From the NCBI GenBank assembly GCA_029779995.1, contig JAKOZM010000133.1:1-7153 (forward strand): 7,153 bases of DNA, given 5' to 3'. This stretch comes from Actinomycetes bacterium (GTDB taxonomy: Bacteria > Actinomycetota > Actinomycetes > S36-B12 > UBA10799). Below are positions 1-6,600 of this stretch, piece by piece. A model generated the notes under the pieces. That model was not told the origin of the DNA, did not search any database, and saw only the letters and a program-made list of their open reading frames with translations. Each line of letters begins with the position of its first letter. Position 1 is the first letter of the stretch. The translations under genes were made by a program, and so were the position numbers.

Positions 1-239
1 AGCGGCGTCTTCATGCCCCGGCGTTGATTGACGCCGAGGTGACGTCCGCCCTTCGGGGGTTGCTCATGACGTCGAAGGTGGCGATCCGCATCACTCGGGA
101 ACGCGCCGGGGAGATGCTCGATGACTACGCCGACCTCCCGATCGAGCGCCACCTCCTGCAGCCACTACAGCGACGGGTCCTCGAGCTGCGCGACAACTTC
201 AAATCCTGTCACCCCGACCACTTGGCTTTTGGGCTCTGA
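1..239 (+). pseudogene. VapC-family PIN-domain toxin, 5' cut by window edge, 3' end replaced by tRNA fragment
   Basis: The frame is open from base 3 to the TGA at 237-239. The reading LHAPALIDAEVTSALRGLL, then LPIERH and RRVLELRDNF, follows the central part of actinobacterial VapC toxins, which are PIN-domain ribonucleases of type II toxin-antitoxin pairs. The Glu in IDAEVTSAL matches the conserved second acidic residue of the active site. In the family, RDNF or RDNL is followed by a YDAxYVALAE segment carrying a further catalytic Asp and then by 25-40 more residues. Here the frame departs right after Phe (198-200) into twelve unrelated residues (KSC...FGL), because the DNA becomes the 3' end of a tRNA-Pro gene. 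The visible protein is therefore truncated and probably inactive. The N-terminal half and any vapB antitoxin gene lie left of the window. Family assignment is by remembered consensus, and truncation is inferred from the lost motif. Confidence 0.72.
198..220 (+). other. tRNA-Pro 3'-end fragment, probable attachment (att) site
   Basis: These 23 bases divide exactly as a tRNA 3' end: T-loop TTCAAAT (198-204), T-stem 3' strand CCTGT (205-209), acceptor 3' strand CACCCCG (210-216), discriminator A (217) and CCA (218-220). CACCCCG would pair with CGGGGTG, the usual start of bacterial tRNA-Pro. The 5' T-stem strand is not restored upstream: the bases before the loop are ACAAC, where ACAGG would be needed. 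The D-arm and anticodon arm are absent too, since the sequence upstream is vapC coding DNA. A 3' tRNA fragment without the rest is what tyrosine-integrase elements leave at the end far from the intact tRNA. By polarity, the integrated element should lie to the left and the old downstream sequence, or an older tandem element, to the right. Confidence 0.75.
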
Positions 240-263
240 CCTGCGGAAACGCGGTCAGGGCCC
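231..263 (+). terminator. Terminator-like hairpin just after the tRNA-Pro fragment
   Basis: GGGCTCTGACC (231-241) pairs with GGTCAGGGCCC (253-263), eleven pairs with one T-G wobble. After a bulged T the stem continues GCG/CGC and closes on a GAAA tetraloop (246-249). It starts ten bases after the tRNA CCA end, where a tRNA terminator is expected. The tail is TTCTGCTTC rather than a long T-run, as is common in actinobacteria. The truncated vapC frame stops inside the left arm. The left arm and loop recur at 2303-2321. Confidence 0.65.
232..250 (+). repeat. Direct repeat copy 1 (left arm of the tRNA-proximal hairpin)
   Basis: These 19 bases match 2303-2321 at 18 of 19 positions, with a perfect 15-nt core CTGACCTGCGGAAAC at 236-250. 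This copy is the left arm and tetraloop of the hairpin following the tRNA fragment. The two copies lie 2071 bases apart in the same orientation and enclose the whole AlbA_2/ATPase gene. Confidence 0.6.
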
Positions 264-324
264 TTCTGCTTCGCCCGCCTCCGGGCATATGTGGGGCATA
301 AGAGCACCGGTCGCGAACAGGTAA

Positions 325-355
325 GACCCCCGCGAGGCGGCAACCTCCGGGGGTC
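325..355. promoter_or_regulatory. Strong GC-rich hairpin of unknown role
   Basis: GACCCCCG (325-332) pairs perfectly with CGGGGGTC (348-355). After a bulged C the stem continues GAGG/CCTC (334-337 with 344-347) and closes on the six-base loop CGGCAA. It has no U-tract on either side. It lies between the tRNA-Pro junction and the AlbA_2 gene. It could be a second terminator isolating the tRNA locus, a structured leader, or part of an integration region. Only the pairing is certain. Confidence 0.45.
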
Positions 356-761
356 GGACGACAGCAGTCTCGAGGTGCTGACGTGACGTCAATGGTAGCC
401 GTGGTGGCTCCGCCCGTGAAGGGCGTTGAGCTCTTGGTCGCTGTGCGTCCTGTCCCCTCGCGTCATCGCTTGTGCCGCTCTGCCCTGGGGTTGGGCAGGC
501 GGTGGTCCATGGCGTAGCCCTCGACGTTCGACGCGGCGCTGGACAGGGCCTCAGCCGCGAGACCAAAACGATCGACGCCCCCGGTGACTGACCTTCAAGA
601 CCCCCGAACCGGCGCGGGTCGCCTGCAGTGCGGTCGTGCGCACACCTGCTGCGGGTTCGCGAACAGCCTGCTCCTCACCCGAGGGCAGGCCGGACGGCGT
701 GGGCTGGAATCAACGCAGGGTCGGCTCTTTGGGAGGGATTCCCACAGTTGTGCATTGGGGC

Positions 762-765
762 AGGA
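762..765 (+). promoter_or_regulatory. Ribosome binding site deciding the GTG start at 773
   Basis: AGGA is followed by seven bases (TGGTCCT) and then GTG at 773. This is normal Shine-Dalgarno spacing and supports the start exactly where homology to AlbA_2-type proteins begins. Confidence 0.6.
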
Positions 766-772
766 TGGTCCT

Positions 773-2263
773 GTGGCACCTCCCTTGCAAGAGACTGAAC
801 TCCTCGACACCATCAATCGGATCCTCGCCCTGGACCGGGAGACCGAGTGGGTCGAGTTCAAGGAGAACAACCAGGATCCGGACGAGATGGGCGAGTACAT
901 CTCCGCCCTAGGCAACTCCGCTGCGCTCGAGGACCGCCGGCGTGGTTACCTCATCTGGGGAGTACGGGACTCGGATCACGTTGTGGTCGGCACGACCGTC
1001 GACCCCGAGGCTCAGAAGGTAGGTCAAGAGGAGCTCGTGAACTACCTGACACGGCAGCTACAGCCTCAAACGTACTTTTCTTTCCACGAGGTTAACCATT
1101 CAGGCGCAAGAGTCGTCGTACTAGAAATCGAGCCGCCACGAGAGCGACCAATTCGCTTTCGGGACACTGAGTTCATTCGAATCGGCTCCTACAAGAAGAA
1201 GCTCAAGGATCATCCGGAGCACGAGCGCAGGCTCTGGCGCCTCTTTGATGACGAGGCCTTCGAGAAGGCATCGGCTCGCGCCCATCTAACAGTGGAGCAG
1301 GTCACGGATCTACTGGACTATCCGGCCTACTTTCATCTACGACGTACTCCACTGCCAGAGAATCGTTCGCTCATCATTGAGGCGCTCGCCGGCGAGGCAT
1401 TCCTCCGCCACGAGGTGGAATCGGGCTGGTCTATCACGAATCTTGGCGCCTTGTTGTTCGCGAGGGACCTGGGACAGTTTCCCGGCCTGGCTCGCAAGGC
1501 GCCCAGAGTCATCGTGTATGAGGGCTCCTCCCGGGTAAAGACCACTCGTGAGCAGGAAGGGCAGCGCGGCTACGCGGCAGGCTTCGCGGGACTCTTCGGA
1601 TACGTGACCGACCTGCTCCCTGAGAGCGAGATCGTCAAAGGCGCCCTTCGCGCGGCCGACACGGTCTACCCGGAGCTGGCCACCCGCGAGCTCCTGGCAA
1701 ACTCGTTGATCCATCAGGACTTGCGAATCTCAGGCACTGGACCGACCGTTGAGATCTTCTCTGACCGGATCGAGTTCACCAACCCTGGCGTCCCCCTCAT
1801 CGACCCGGACAGATTCATCGACTCCCCTCCGCAGTCGCGAAACGAGCGTCTTGCCCGAGCCATGCGCCAGATGGGTGTCTGCGAAGAACGCGGAAGTGGC
1901 TGGGACAAAGTGACCTTCGAGATCGAGCTTCACCAACTCCCGCCGCCTCTGGTTGAAGTCACGGAGGCACACACTCGCGTCGTCCTCTTTGCCCCCCGCC
2001 CCTTGAAGGACATGGACAAGGCAGAGCGCATCCGTGCTGTGTACCAACATGCCTGTCTCCAGTATGTCAATCGTGAGCACACGACCAACACCACGATTAG
2101 GCGTCGCTTCGGCATCTCAGATCAGAACAGCGCCCAAGCTTCAAGAATGCTGCGCGACGCGATCGAAGCCGAGCTGATCGCCCAGTACGACCCGAGCGCG
2201 GGTCCCAAGGCCATGCGCTACGTGCCCTTCTGGGCTGATCCTCAGAGGTCATCGATTGCTTGA
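773..2263 (+). CDS. AlbA_2 (Schlafen-like) domain / GHKL ATPase family protein
   Basis: This encodes a 496-residue, probably cytoplasmic protein. Residues 25-66 (EWVEFK, then GEYISALGNSA, then GYLIWGV) are typical of the AlbA_2 or 'putative DNA-binding' domain, related to the Schlafen core fold. Residues about 303-377 match the HATPase_c_4 family of GHKL ATPases: TRELLANSLIHQD (304-316) with the Asn and the His-x-Asp, EFTNPG (334-339) and ERGSGW (372-377). Residues about 405-490 look helical with a basic segment and may be a winged helix. The length fits the family. GTG 773 is preferred over the in-phase ATG at 584 because the extra 63 residues look non-coding and 773 has a good ribosome site. 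Members are annotated as transcriptional regulators or ATP-binding proteins and often sit near restriction systems; the biochemical role is unsettled. Codons are less GC-biased than in the restriction gene downstream (gca aga, gta cta gaa), suggesting a different origin. It is a monocistronic unit facing a convergent gene. Confidence 0.85.
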   Translation: MAPPLQETELLDTINRILALDRETEWVEFKENNQDPDEMGEYISALGNSAALEDRRRGYLIWGVRDSDHVVVGTTVDPEAQKVGQEELVNYLTRQLQPQTYFSFHEVNHSGARVVVLEIEPPRERPIRFRDTEFIRIGSYKKKLKDHPEHERRLWRLFDDEAFEKASARAHLTVEQVTDLLDYPAYFHLRRTPLPENRSLIIEALAGEAFLRHEVESGWSITNLGALLFARDLGQFPGLARKAPRVIVYEGSSRVKTTREQEGQRGYAAGFAGLFGYVTDLLPESEIVKGALRAADTVYPELATRELLANSLIHQDLRISGTGPTVEIFSDRIEFTNPGVPLIDPDRFIDSPPQSRNERLARAMRQMGVCEERGSGWDKVTFEIELHQLPPPLVEVTEAHTRVVLFAPRPLKDMDKAERIRAVYQHACLQYVNREHTTNTTIRRRFGISDQNSAQASRMLRDAIEAELIAQYDPSAGPKAMRYVPFWADPQRSSIA

Positions 2264-2302
2264 TCCAGATCTTTCAGAACCGCAGTTGCCACCCACGGCT
2301 AC

Positions 2303-2321
2303 GGCCCTGACCTGCGGAAAC
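2303..2321 (+). repeat. Direct repeat copy 2 (orphan left half of a tRNA-type terminator hairpin)
   Basis: This copy matches 232-250 at 18 of 19 bases (C for T at the third position). GGCCCTGACC would make a perfect left arm, but the bases after GAAAC (ACCAAGGAG) do not pair back, so only half of the hairpin is present. It lies 40 bases after the AlbA_2 gene stop codon. It may mark a recombination breakpoint, or the match may be chance. Confidence 0.55.
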
Positions 2322-2562
2322 ACCAAGGAGAACTTCTTGATCGATCCTTGACTGGCATCCACAGGAAGGCAGAGCAACCACCGACCGAAGCCGACGCGCG
2401 CTGGGTCGCCGCCAACAGAGATCCACGGCGCCTTGGCAGATGACCCCGTCCCGCGCGACGTTGATCCGTGTCGACGCCGAACGCCGTTGCTCAGCGGTAG
2501 TCGGAGCCTCCGCCCATCGGTCGGCCAGAGCGGCAACCCGCGGCAGCATGGGGTCTGCCAAC

Positions 2563-2595
2563 GGCAATCGTCCCAACATCCCTGGGACGATTGCC
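2563..2595. terminator. Perfect 13-bp inverted repeat, probable bidirectional terminator or operator
   Basis: GGCAATCGTCCCA (2563-2575) is the exact reverse complement of TGGGACGATTGCC (2583-2595), with a seven-base loop ACATCCC. It sits in a convergent gap, about 90 bases past the end of the minus-strand zinc-ribbon gene, where a bidirectional terminator is expected. There is no U-tract on either side. The arms contain AT-rich steps and are unusually exact for a terminator, so a dyad-binding protein site or two abutting inverted repeats of a lost mobile element are alternatives. Confidence 0.55.
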
Positions 2596-2633
2596 ACATC
2601 CGGGCCGCCTTCTCTTGGTCCGACATGCCCGTC

Positions 2634-2692
2634 CACTGACAGCACGGCACGCTGATCGACGCATTCGGCCTTGCCGTGTCAGGCCGTCAGTG
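2634..2692. repeat. Imperfect inverted repeat overlapping the end of the zinc-ribbon gene
   Basis: CACTGAC (2634-2640) pairs with GTCAGTG (2686-2692), and CACGGCA (2643-2649) with TGCCGTG (2672-2678). Two bases separate the arms on one side and seven on the other, and the loop is 22 bases. The outer right arm contains the TCA complement of the minus-strand stop codon (2687-2689). It could help terminate that transcript. Confidence 0.4.
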
Positions 2693-3130
2693 ACGCTGGC
2701 CGCGCCGAACCATCGCGCCCACAAGGTCATTGACCGCGTCGGCCAGCGACTCAAGGTCTCGGTCGTAGACCCTGCCGGTCTCGACGCGCCGAGTCAGATC
2801 ACGGATGGCCATCACCCAGTCGCTCGTCGCCGACGGCCACCGCACCGCCTCCACTTCGACCTGCCGAGTGTGATGCTGCACGACGGTGACCGTCTTGATG
2901 CGCTCGACGTCGCGCTCGACAACCTTCACCGCAGCCAGCCCGTCGGCTGCGGCCCGGCGCCGTTCGGATGCCCGCGTCCGGCAGGTCGAGGAACACCACT
3001 TCGGCATGCGACCGCGGACTTGGAGGATGACAGGCCCGCCACACCAGCCGCACTCCAAGACCTGCCCAGGCGCCCGCGGGGACTTCCGCGCAGTCGCCCG
3101 ATCACCTGCCTTCTCGACTGATGATTCCAT
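2687..3130 (-). CDS. Small zinc-ribbon protein of unknown function
   Basis: This 147-residue protein has Cys at 27, 30, 46 and 50 (CGWCGG, then a basic stretch RGRMPKWCSSTCRTRASERRR). The CxxC-x15-CxxxC layout followed by Arg-rich sequence is the treble-clef pattern of many small actinobacterial proteins of the form CxxCGxP...RxYCSxxCRxRAxRRR. Such proteins are thought to bind nucleic acid through zinc. Residues about 52-145 are charged and probably helical (RDLTRRVETGRVYDRDLESL) and end with DAVNDLVGAMVRRGQRH. The ATG at 3130 is the only reasonable start before the first Cys pair. There is no clear Shine-Dalgarno, but TGTAAT lies 6 bases upstream of the ATG, so a leaderless transcript is possible (inference). 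The gene diverges from the 3302 gene and converges on the AlbA_2 gene. The long plus-strand frame over the same region (2591-3121) lacks any motif and is rejected. Confidence 0.75.
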   Translation of the reverse strand: MESSVEKAGDRATARKSPRAPGQVLECGWCGGPVILQVRGRMPKWCSSTCRTRASERRRAAADGLAAVKVVERDVERIKTVTVVQHHTRQVEVEAVRWPSATSDWVMAIRDLTRRVETGRVYDRDLESLADAVNDLVGAMVRRGQRH

Positions 3131-3301
3131 TCACTCATTACATCACAGCGAAATGACGCTACTCCGCGAATGCATGAGGTGTGTCTGACAGCGCTTGAGC
3201 ACGAATCGTGGGCGCGTCGAACGTGCAGCCAGGTGAACCGCGGAGGCGCTCACTCCGCTTTCGGAGTGAGCAGCCAGCAAATGGCCAGCGGACGAAGGGG
3301 C
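3131..3301. promoter_or_regulatory. Divergent control region
   Basis: These 171 bases separate two divergent start codons, so they should hold promoters for the zinc-ribbon gene (leftward) and for the small gene plus restriction enzyme (rightward). The left part (3131-3155) is relatively AT-rich (TTCACTCATTACATCAC) and is the likeliest core promoter for the leftward gene. TTGAGC near 3197 is a possible rightward -35 box, but no convincing -10 follows it. The right part contains the hairpin at 3248-3271. Confidence 0.5.
3248..3271 (+). promoter_or_regulatory. Perfect 10-bp hairpin/dyad upstream of the small gene
   Basis: GCTCACTCCG (3248-3257) and CGGAGTGAGC (3262-3271) are exact reverse complements around a CTTT loop. 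The dyad ends 30 bases before the preferred GTG start and 9 bases before an in-phase ATG at 3281. The right arm includes GGAG, so a formed RNA hairpin could hide a ribosome site for the ATG start. As DNA, it has the size and symmetry of a repressor or controller operator. A terminator is less likely, as no gene ends here. Confidence 0.55.
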
Positions 3302-3643
3302 GTGAACGAGTTGACCTCACAGCAGGCGGCACGACAGTGGGCACGGCGCCGAGCCATGGATCCGGCAATGAGAGCGCGCATCACGGCTGCGCAACGAGAC
3401 CAACGCATCAGCCGGCTCGCGACCAAACTCGCGGTCACGTTGGCTCGTCGTGACGAAGCAATGCAACGCTGGGACCGGCGCGTCGGTGACGTGCTCGTCG
3501 CGCTCACTCGTGAGGAGCACCTGACCCTCGACGAGGCGGTCGCCTGGTCGGGCATCACGTTCACCAAACGAGAGGCTCGGCGCATGCGCCGGCTGGCCGA
3601 GAGTCAGTTCGGCGAGGCCCCCCGGACTGGCCGCGCCGAGTAG
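3302..3643 (+). CDS. Small helical protein preceding the restriction enzyme, possible controller
   Basis: This 113-residue protein is not one I recognise. It is basic and mostly helical: residues about 5-70 are rich in Ala, Arg and Gln (SQQAARQWARRRAMDPAMRA, then RLATKLAVTLARRDEAMQRW). Residues about 75-102 (LTREEHLTLDEAVAWSGITF, then TKREARRMRRLAE) resemble a helix-turn-helix, with DEAVAWSGI as first helix and turn. GTG 3302 is chosen because the DNA before it contains the non-coding-looking hairpin. GGA at 3290-3292 gives a weak ribosome site. ATG 3281 and TTG 3311 (ten bases after AAGGGG) are alternatives. The stop codon is 14 bases before the restriction enzyme ATG, so co-transcription is likely. 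A role as transcriptional controller of the restriction gene is inference from size, position and the HTH-like segment. Confidence 0.65.
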   Translation: MNELTSQQAARQWARRRAMDPAMRARITAAQRDQRISRLATKLAVTLARRDEAMQRWDRRVGDVLVALTREEHLTLDEAVAWSGITFTKREARRMRRLAESQFGEAPRTGRAE

Positions 3644-3646
3644 GGC

Positions 3647-3650
3647 AGGA
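3647..3650 (+). promoter_or_regulatory. Ribosome binding site of the restriction enzyme gene
   Basis: AGGA (within GGGCAGGA) is followed by seven bases (TCGACCC) and then ATG at 3658. It lies in the 14-base space between the upstream stop codon and this start, which supports translation as part of a two-gene operon. Confidence 0.65.
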
Positions 3651-3657
3651 TCGACCC

Positions 3658-6600
3658 ATGTCGACGTCGATCTACGAGGTGCTGGAGGAACTCGACGGGC
3701 AGGCGACCTCGAAGGCCGACAAGGGCAGCAAGCTCGAGCGGCTCATGGCCCAGTTCCTTCGCACCGACCCGGTCTATGCCGAGCAGTTCAGCGACGTGTG
3801 GCTCTGGCAGGACTGGCCTGACCGCGGCGGCAAGCACGACACCGGCATCGACATCGTCGCCGTCGACCGCCTGACACGCGGCAACGTGGCGATCCAGTGC
3901 AAGTTCTTCGACCCGAACTCGACGATCTCCAAGCCCGACATCGACACCTTCCTCTCCGCGTCGGGCAAGGAGGGTTTCACCCAGCGGATCATCGTCTCGA
4001 CGACGGACAAGTGGAACGCCCACGCCGAGGACGCGATCCAGGGCCAGCAGGTCCCGGTCCGACGCATCGGGCTCGCCGACCTCGAGGCCTCGACGATCGA
4101 CTGGGACGCCTTCGACTGGGCCACCCCAGAAGCCCTCCCGGTCACCGACAAGAAGAAGCTTCGGCCGCACCAGACGAAGGCCATCGAGGACGTATGCCGC
4201 GGCCTCGCCACCGCGGACCGCGGCAAGTTGATCATGGCGTGCGGCACCGGCAAGACCTTCACGTCCCTCCGGCTGGCCGAGCAACTCGTCGGCGCTGGTG
4301 GCAGCGTCCTCTTCCTGGTCCCCTCGATCAGCCTGCTGTCGCAGACCCTCCGTGAGTGGGCCACCGAGGCCGAGGTGCCCCTCGCCTCCCTCGCCGTCTG
4401 CTCGGATCGCAAGGCCACCGCCCGCTCCAAAGCCACCAACGAGGACATCTCCGCGGTCGACCTCGCCCTCCCCTCGACGACAAACATCGCTGTCCTCGAG
4501 TCCCGCTGGACCCAGGCAGTCGGCGAGACCGACTCGATGACCGTCGTCTTCGCGACCTACCAGTCCATCGACGTCGTCGCCCAAGCCCAGAGCCAAGGCG
4601 ACCTGCCCGCCTTCGACCTCATCGTCTGCGATGAGGCCCACCGGACGACGGGCACGACCCTCGCCGGAGAGAACGAGTCCGCCTTCGTGCGGATCCACGA
4701 CCCGGCATACATCCGCGGCGACAAGCGGCTCTACATGACGGCCACGCCCCGGATCTATGACGACGCCTCCAAGGCCAAGGCCGGCGAGGCCAGCGCGGTC
4801 CTCGCGTCAATGGACAACGCCGACCTCTTCGGCGAGGAGCTCCACCGGCTCGGATTCGGTGAAGCCGTCGCCCAGGACCTGCTCGCCGACTACAAGGTCC
4901 TCGTCCTGGCCGTCGACGAGACCGCGGTCTCCCGCACCTTCCAGCTCCAACTTGCCGACGAGGGCAACGAGCTGCGCCTCGACGATGCGGCCAAGATCGT
5001 CGGCTGCTGGAACGGCCTGGCCAAGCGCGGCTCAGCCGAGCACTCCTTCGAGGCCGACCCGGCCCCCATGCGGCGCGCGGTGGCCTTCGCCGGCACGATC
5101 AAGGACTCCAAGCACATCGAGTCCCTTTTCGCCGAAACGGTGAGGCAGTATGCCGCGGCGCACGACCTCGACGACGCCGACGGCGAGCCCGTGCTGACTT
5201 GCGAGATCCAGCACGTCGACGGCACCTTCAACGCCCTTGAGCGCAACACCCGGCTGGACTGGCTCCGCGCCGACGTCCCCAACGGCGTATGCCGGATCCT
5301 CACCAACGCTCGTTGCCTCTCCGAAGGCGTGGACGTGCCCGCCCTCGACGCGGTCATGTTCCTCTCGCCGCGCAAGTCGGTCGTCGACATCGTCCAGTCG
5401 GTCGGCCGCGTCATGCGCAAGGCGCCGGGCAAGCAGTACGGCTACATCATCCTGCCGGTCGGCATCCCCGCCGGGATGACCCCCGAGCAGGCATTGAGGG
5501 ACAACAAGCGGTATGCCGCGGTGTGGGAAGTCCTGCAGGCTCTCCGCGCGCACGACGAACGCTTCAACGCGATGGTCAACCGGATCGAGCTGGTCAAGCA
5601 GCGCGACGACAAGATCAACGTCATCGGCGTCCCCGGCCCCGACGGCCGCGGTGAATCAGACGGCGACTCGACCGGCAGCCAAGGGACTCTCGCACTGACG
5701 TTCCTCGACGAGTGGCGCGAGGCGATCTACGCGAAGGTCGTCGCCAAGGTCGGGTCGCGACGCTATTGGGAGGACTGGGCCAAGGACATTGCCGATATCG
5801 CTCAGCGGCACATCACCCGCATCACCGCCCTCCTCGATGGCGGGAACAGCACAGTCACAGCGGAGTTCGACCGGTTCCTCACCGGCCTGCGCGGCAACCT
5901 CAACGACGGCATCACCCACGCCGATGCCGTCGACATGCTGGCCCAGCACCTCATCACCCGGCCAGTCTTCGAAGCGCTCTTCGGCGGCTACGACTTCGCC
6001 GCGCACAACCCCGTCGCCCAGACCATGGAGCGCATGCTGATCGCCCTGGACGAGCACAATCTCGACGACGAGAACCACTCCCTGGAGAAGTTCTACGACT
6101 CAGTCCGGATGCGGGTGCAAGGCGTCGACACGGCCGAGGGCCGGCAGAAGCTCATCGTCCAGCTCTACGACACCTTTTTCGCCACCGCCTTCAAGAAGAC
6201 CGTCGACAAGCTCGGCATCGTCTACACGCCGGTCGAAATCGTCGACTTCATCCTCCGCTCGGCCGACGACGTCCTGCGAGAGCATTTCGGCCAGGGCCTC
6301 ACCGACGAAGGCGTCCACATCCTCGACGGCTTCGTGGGGACCGGTACCTTCATCACCAGGTTGCTCCAGCTCGGGCTCATCGAGCCGAAGGATCTGGCCC
6401 GCAAGTACGCGCACGAGTTGCACGCCAACGAGATCCTGCTCCTTGCCTACTACATCGCCGCCGTGAACATCGAGACGACCTACCAGGACCTGCGCGGCGA
6501 GCTCGGCGATCCCGGCGACTACGAGCCCTTCCCCGGACTGATCCTCACCGACACCTTCCAGTCGTGGGAGGAAGGCGACACCCTCGACACCACCGTCTTC

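Larger units (their letters stand above)
264..772. other. Long gap without a convincing gene
   Basis: I see no frame here with recognisable protein features on either strand. A minus-strand frame runs from 594 down to a TGA at 463-465 and reads VDRFGLAAEALSSAASNVE, then GYAMDHRLPNPRAERHKR. It looks protein-like but has a stop at its upstream edge (595-597) and no good start, so it may be the C-terminal remnant of a lost gene; I do not recognise it. Other contents are a strong hairpin at 325-355 and the palindrome TGACGTCA at 384-391, preceded by a further TGACG. The frame open from 584 to 772 belongs to the following gene's phase but carries no domain and is read as 5' untranslated. No clear -35/-10 promoter was found. 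Confidence 0.5.
2264..2686. other. Convergent intergenic gap with inverted repeats
   Basis: This gap lies between the 3' ends of the AlbA_2 gene (plus strand) and the zinc-ribbon gene (minus strand). Several frames stay open on both strands, for example minus 2645 to 2274, but none shows a recognisable motif or a consistent codon pattern, so I call no gene. It holds the second copy of the 19-nt repeat (2303-2321), a perfect 13-bp inverted repeat (2563-2595) and an imperfect inverted repeat overlapping the end of the zinc-ribbon gene (2634-2692). A decayed insertion sequence or integrase remnant is possible but not demonstrable by eye. Confidence 0.5.

Noticed and set aside
255..566. A 103-codon minus-strand frame after the tRNA fragment
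   Set aside because: It has a low-complexity Pro/Arg/Ala translation, runs through two hairpins and shows no homology signal.
584..772. An N-terminal extension of the AlbA_2 protein starting at ATG 584
   Set aside because: The added 63 residues have no family similarity and an odd composition, while GTG 773 has a well-spaced AGGA and begins at the usual domain edge.
2274..2645. A 123-codon minus-strand frame, considered as a transposase or integrase remnant
   Set aside because: No catalytic motif is visible, a perfect inverted repeat interrupts it, and other phases are equally open. GC-rich DNA gives such frames by chance.
2591..3121. A 176-codon plus-strand frame opposite the zinc-ribbon gene
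   Set aside because: The minus strand has the CxxC/CxxxC motif and a coherent protein. The plus frame is Arg/Pro/His-rich with no motif.
3604..4698. A 364-codon open frame on the minus strand
   Set aside because: It is fully antisense to the nuclease and helicase parts of the ISP gene, which carry clear motifs. Its Gly/Asp/Val-rich low-complexity translation is typical of the shadow of a GC-rich gene.
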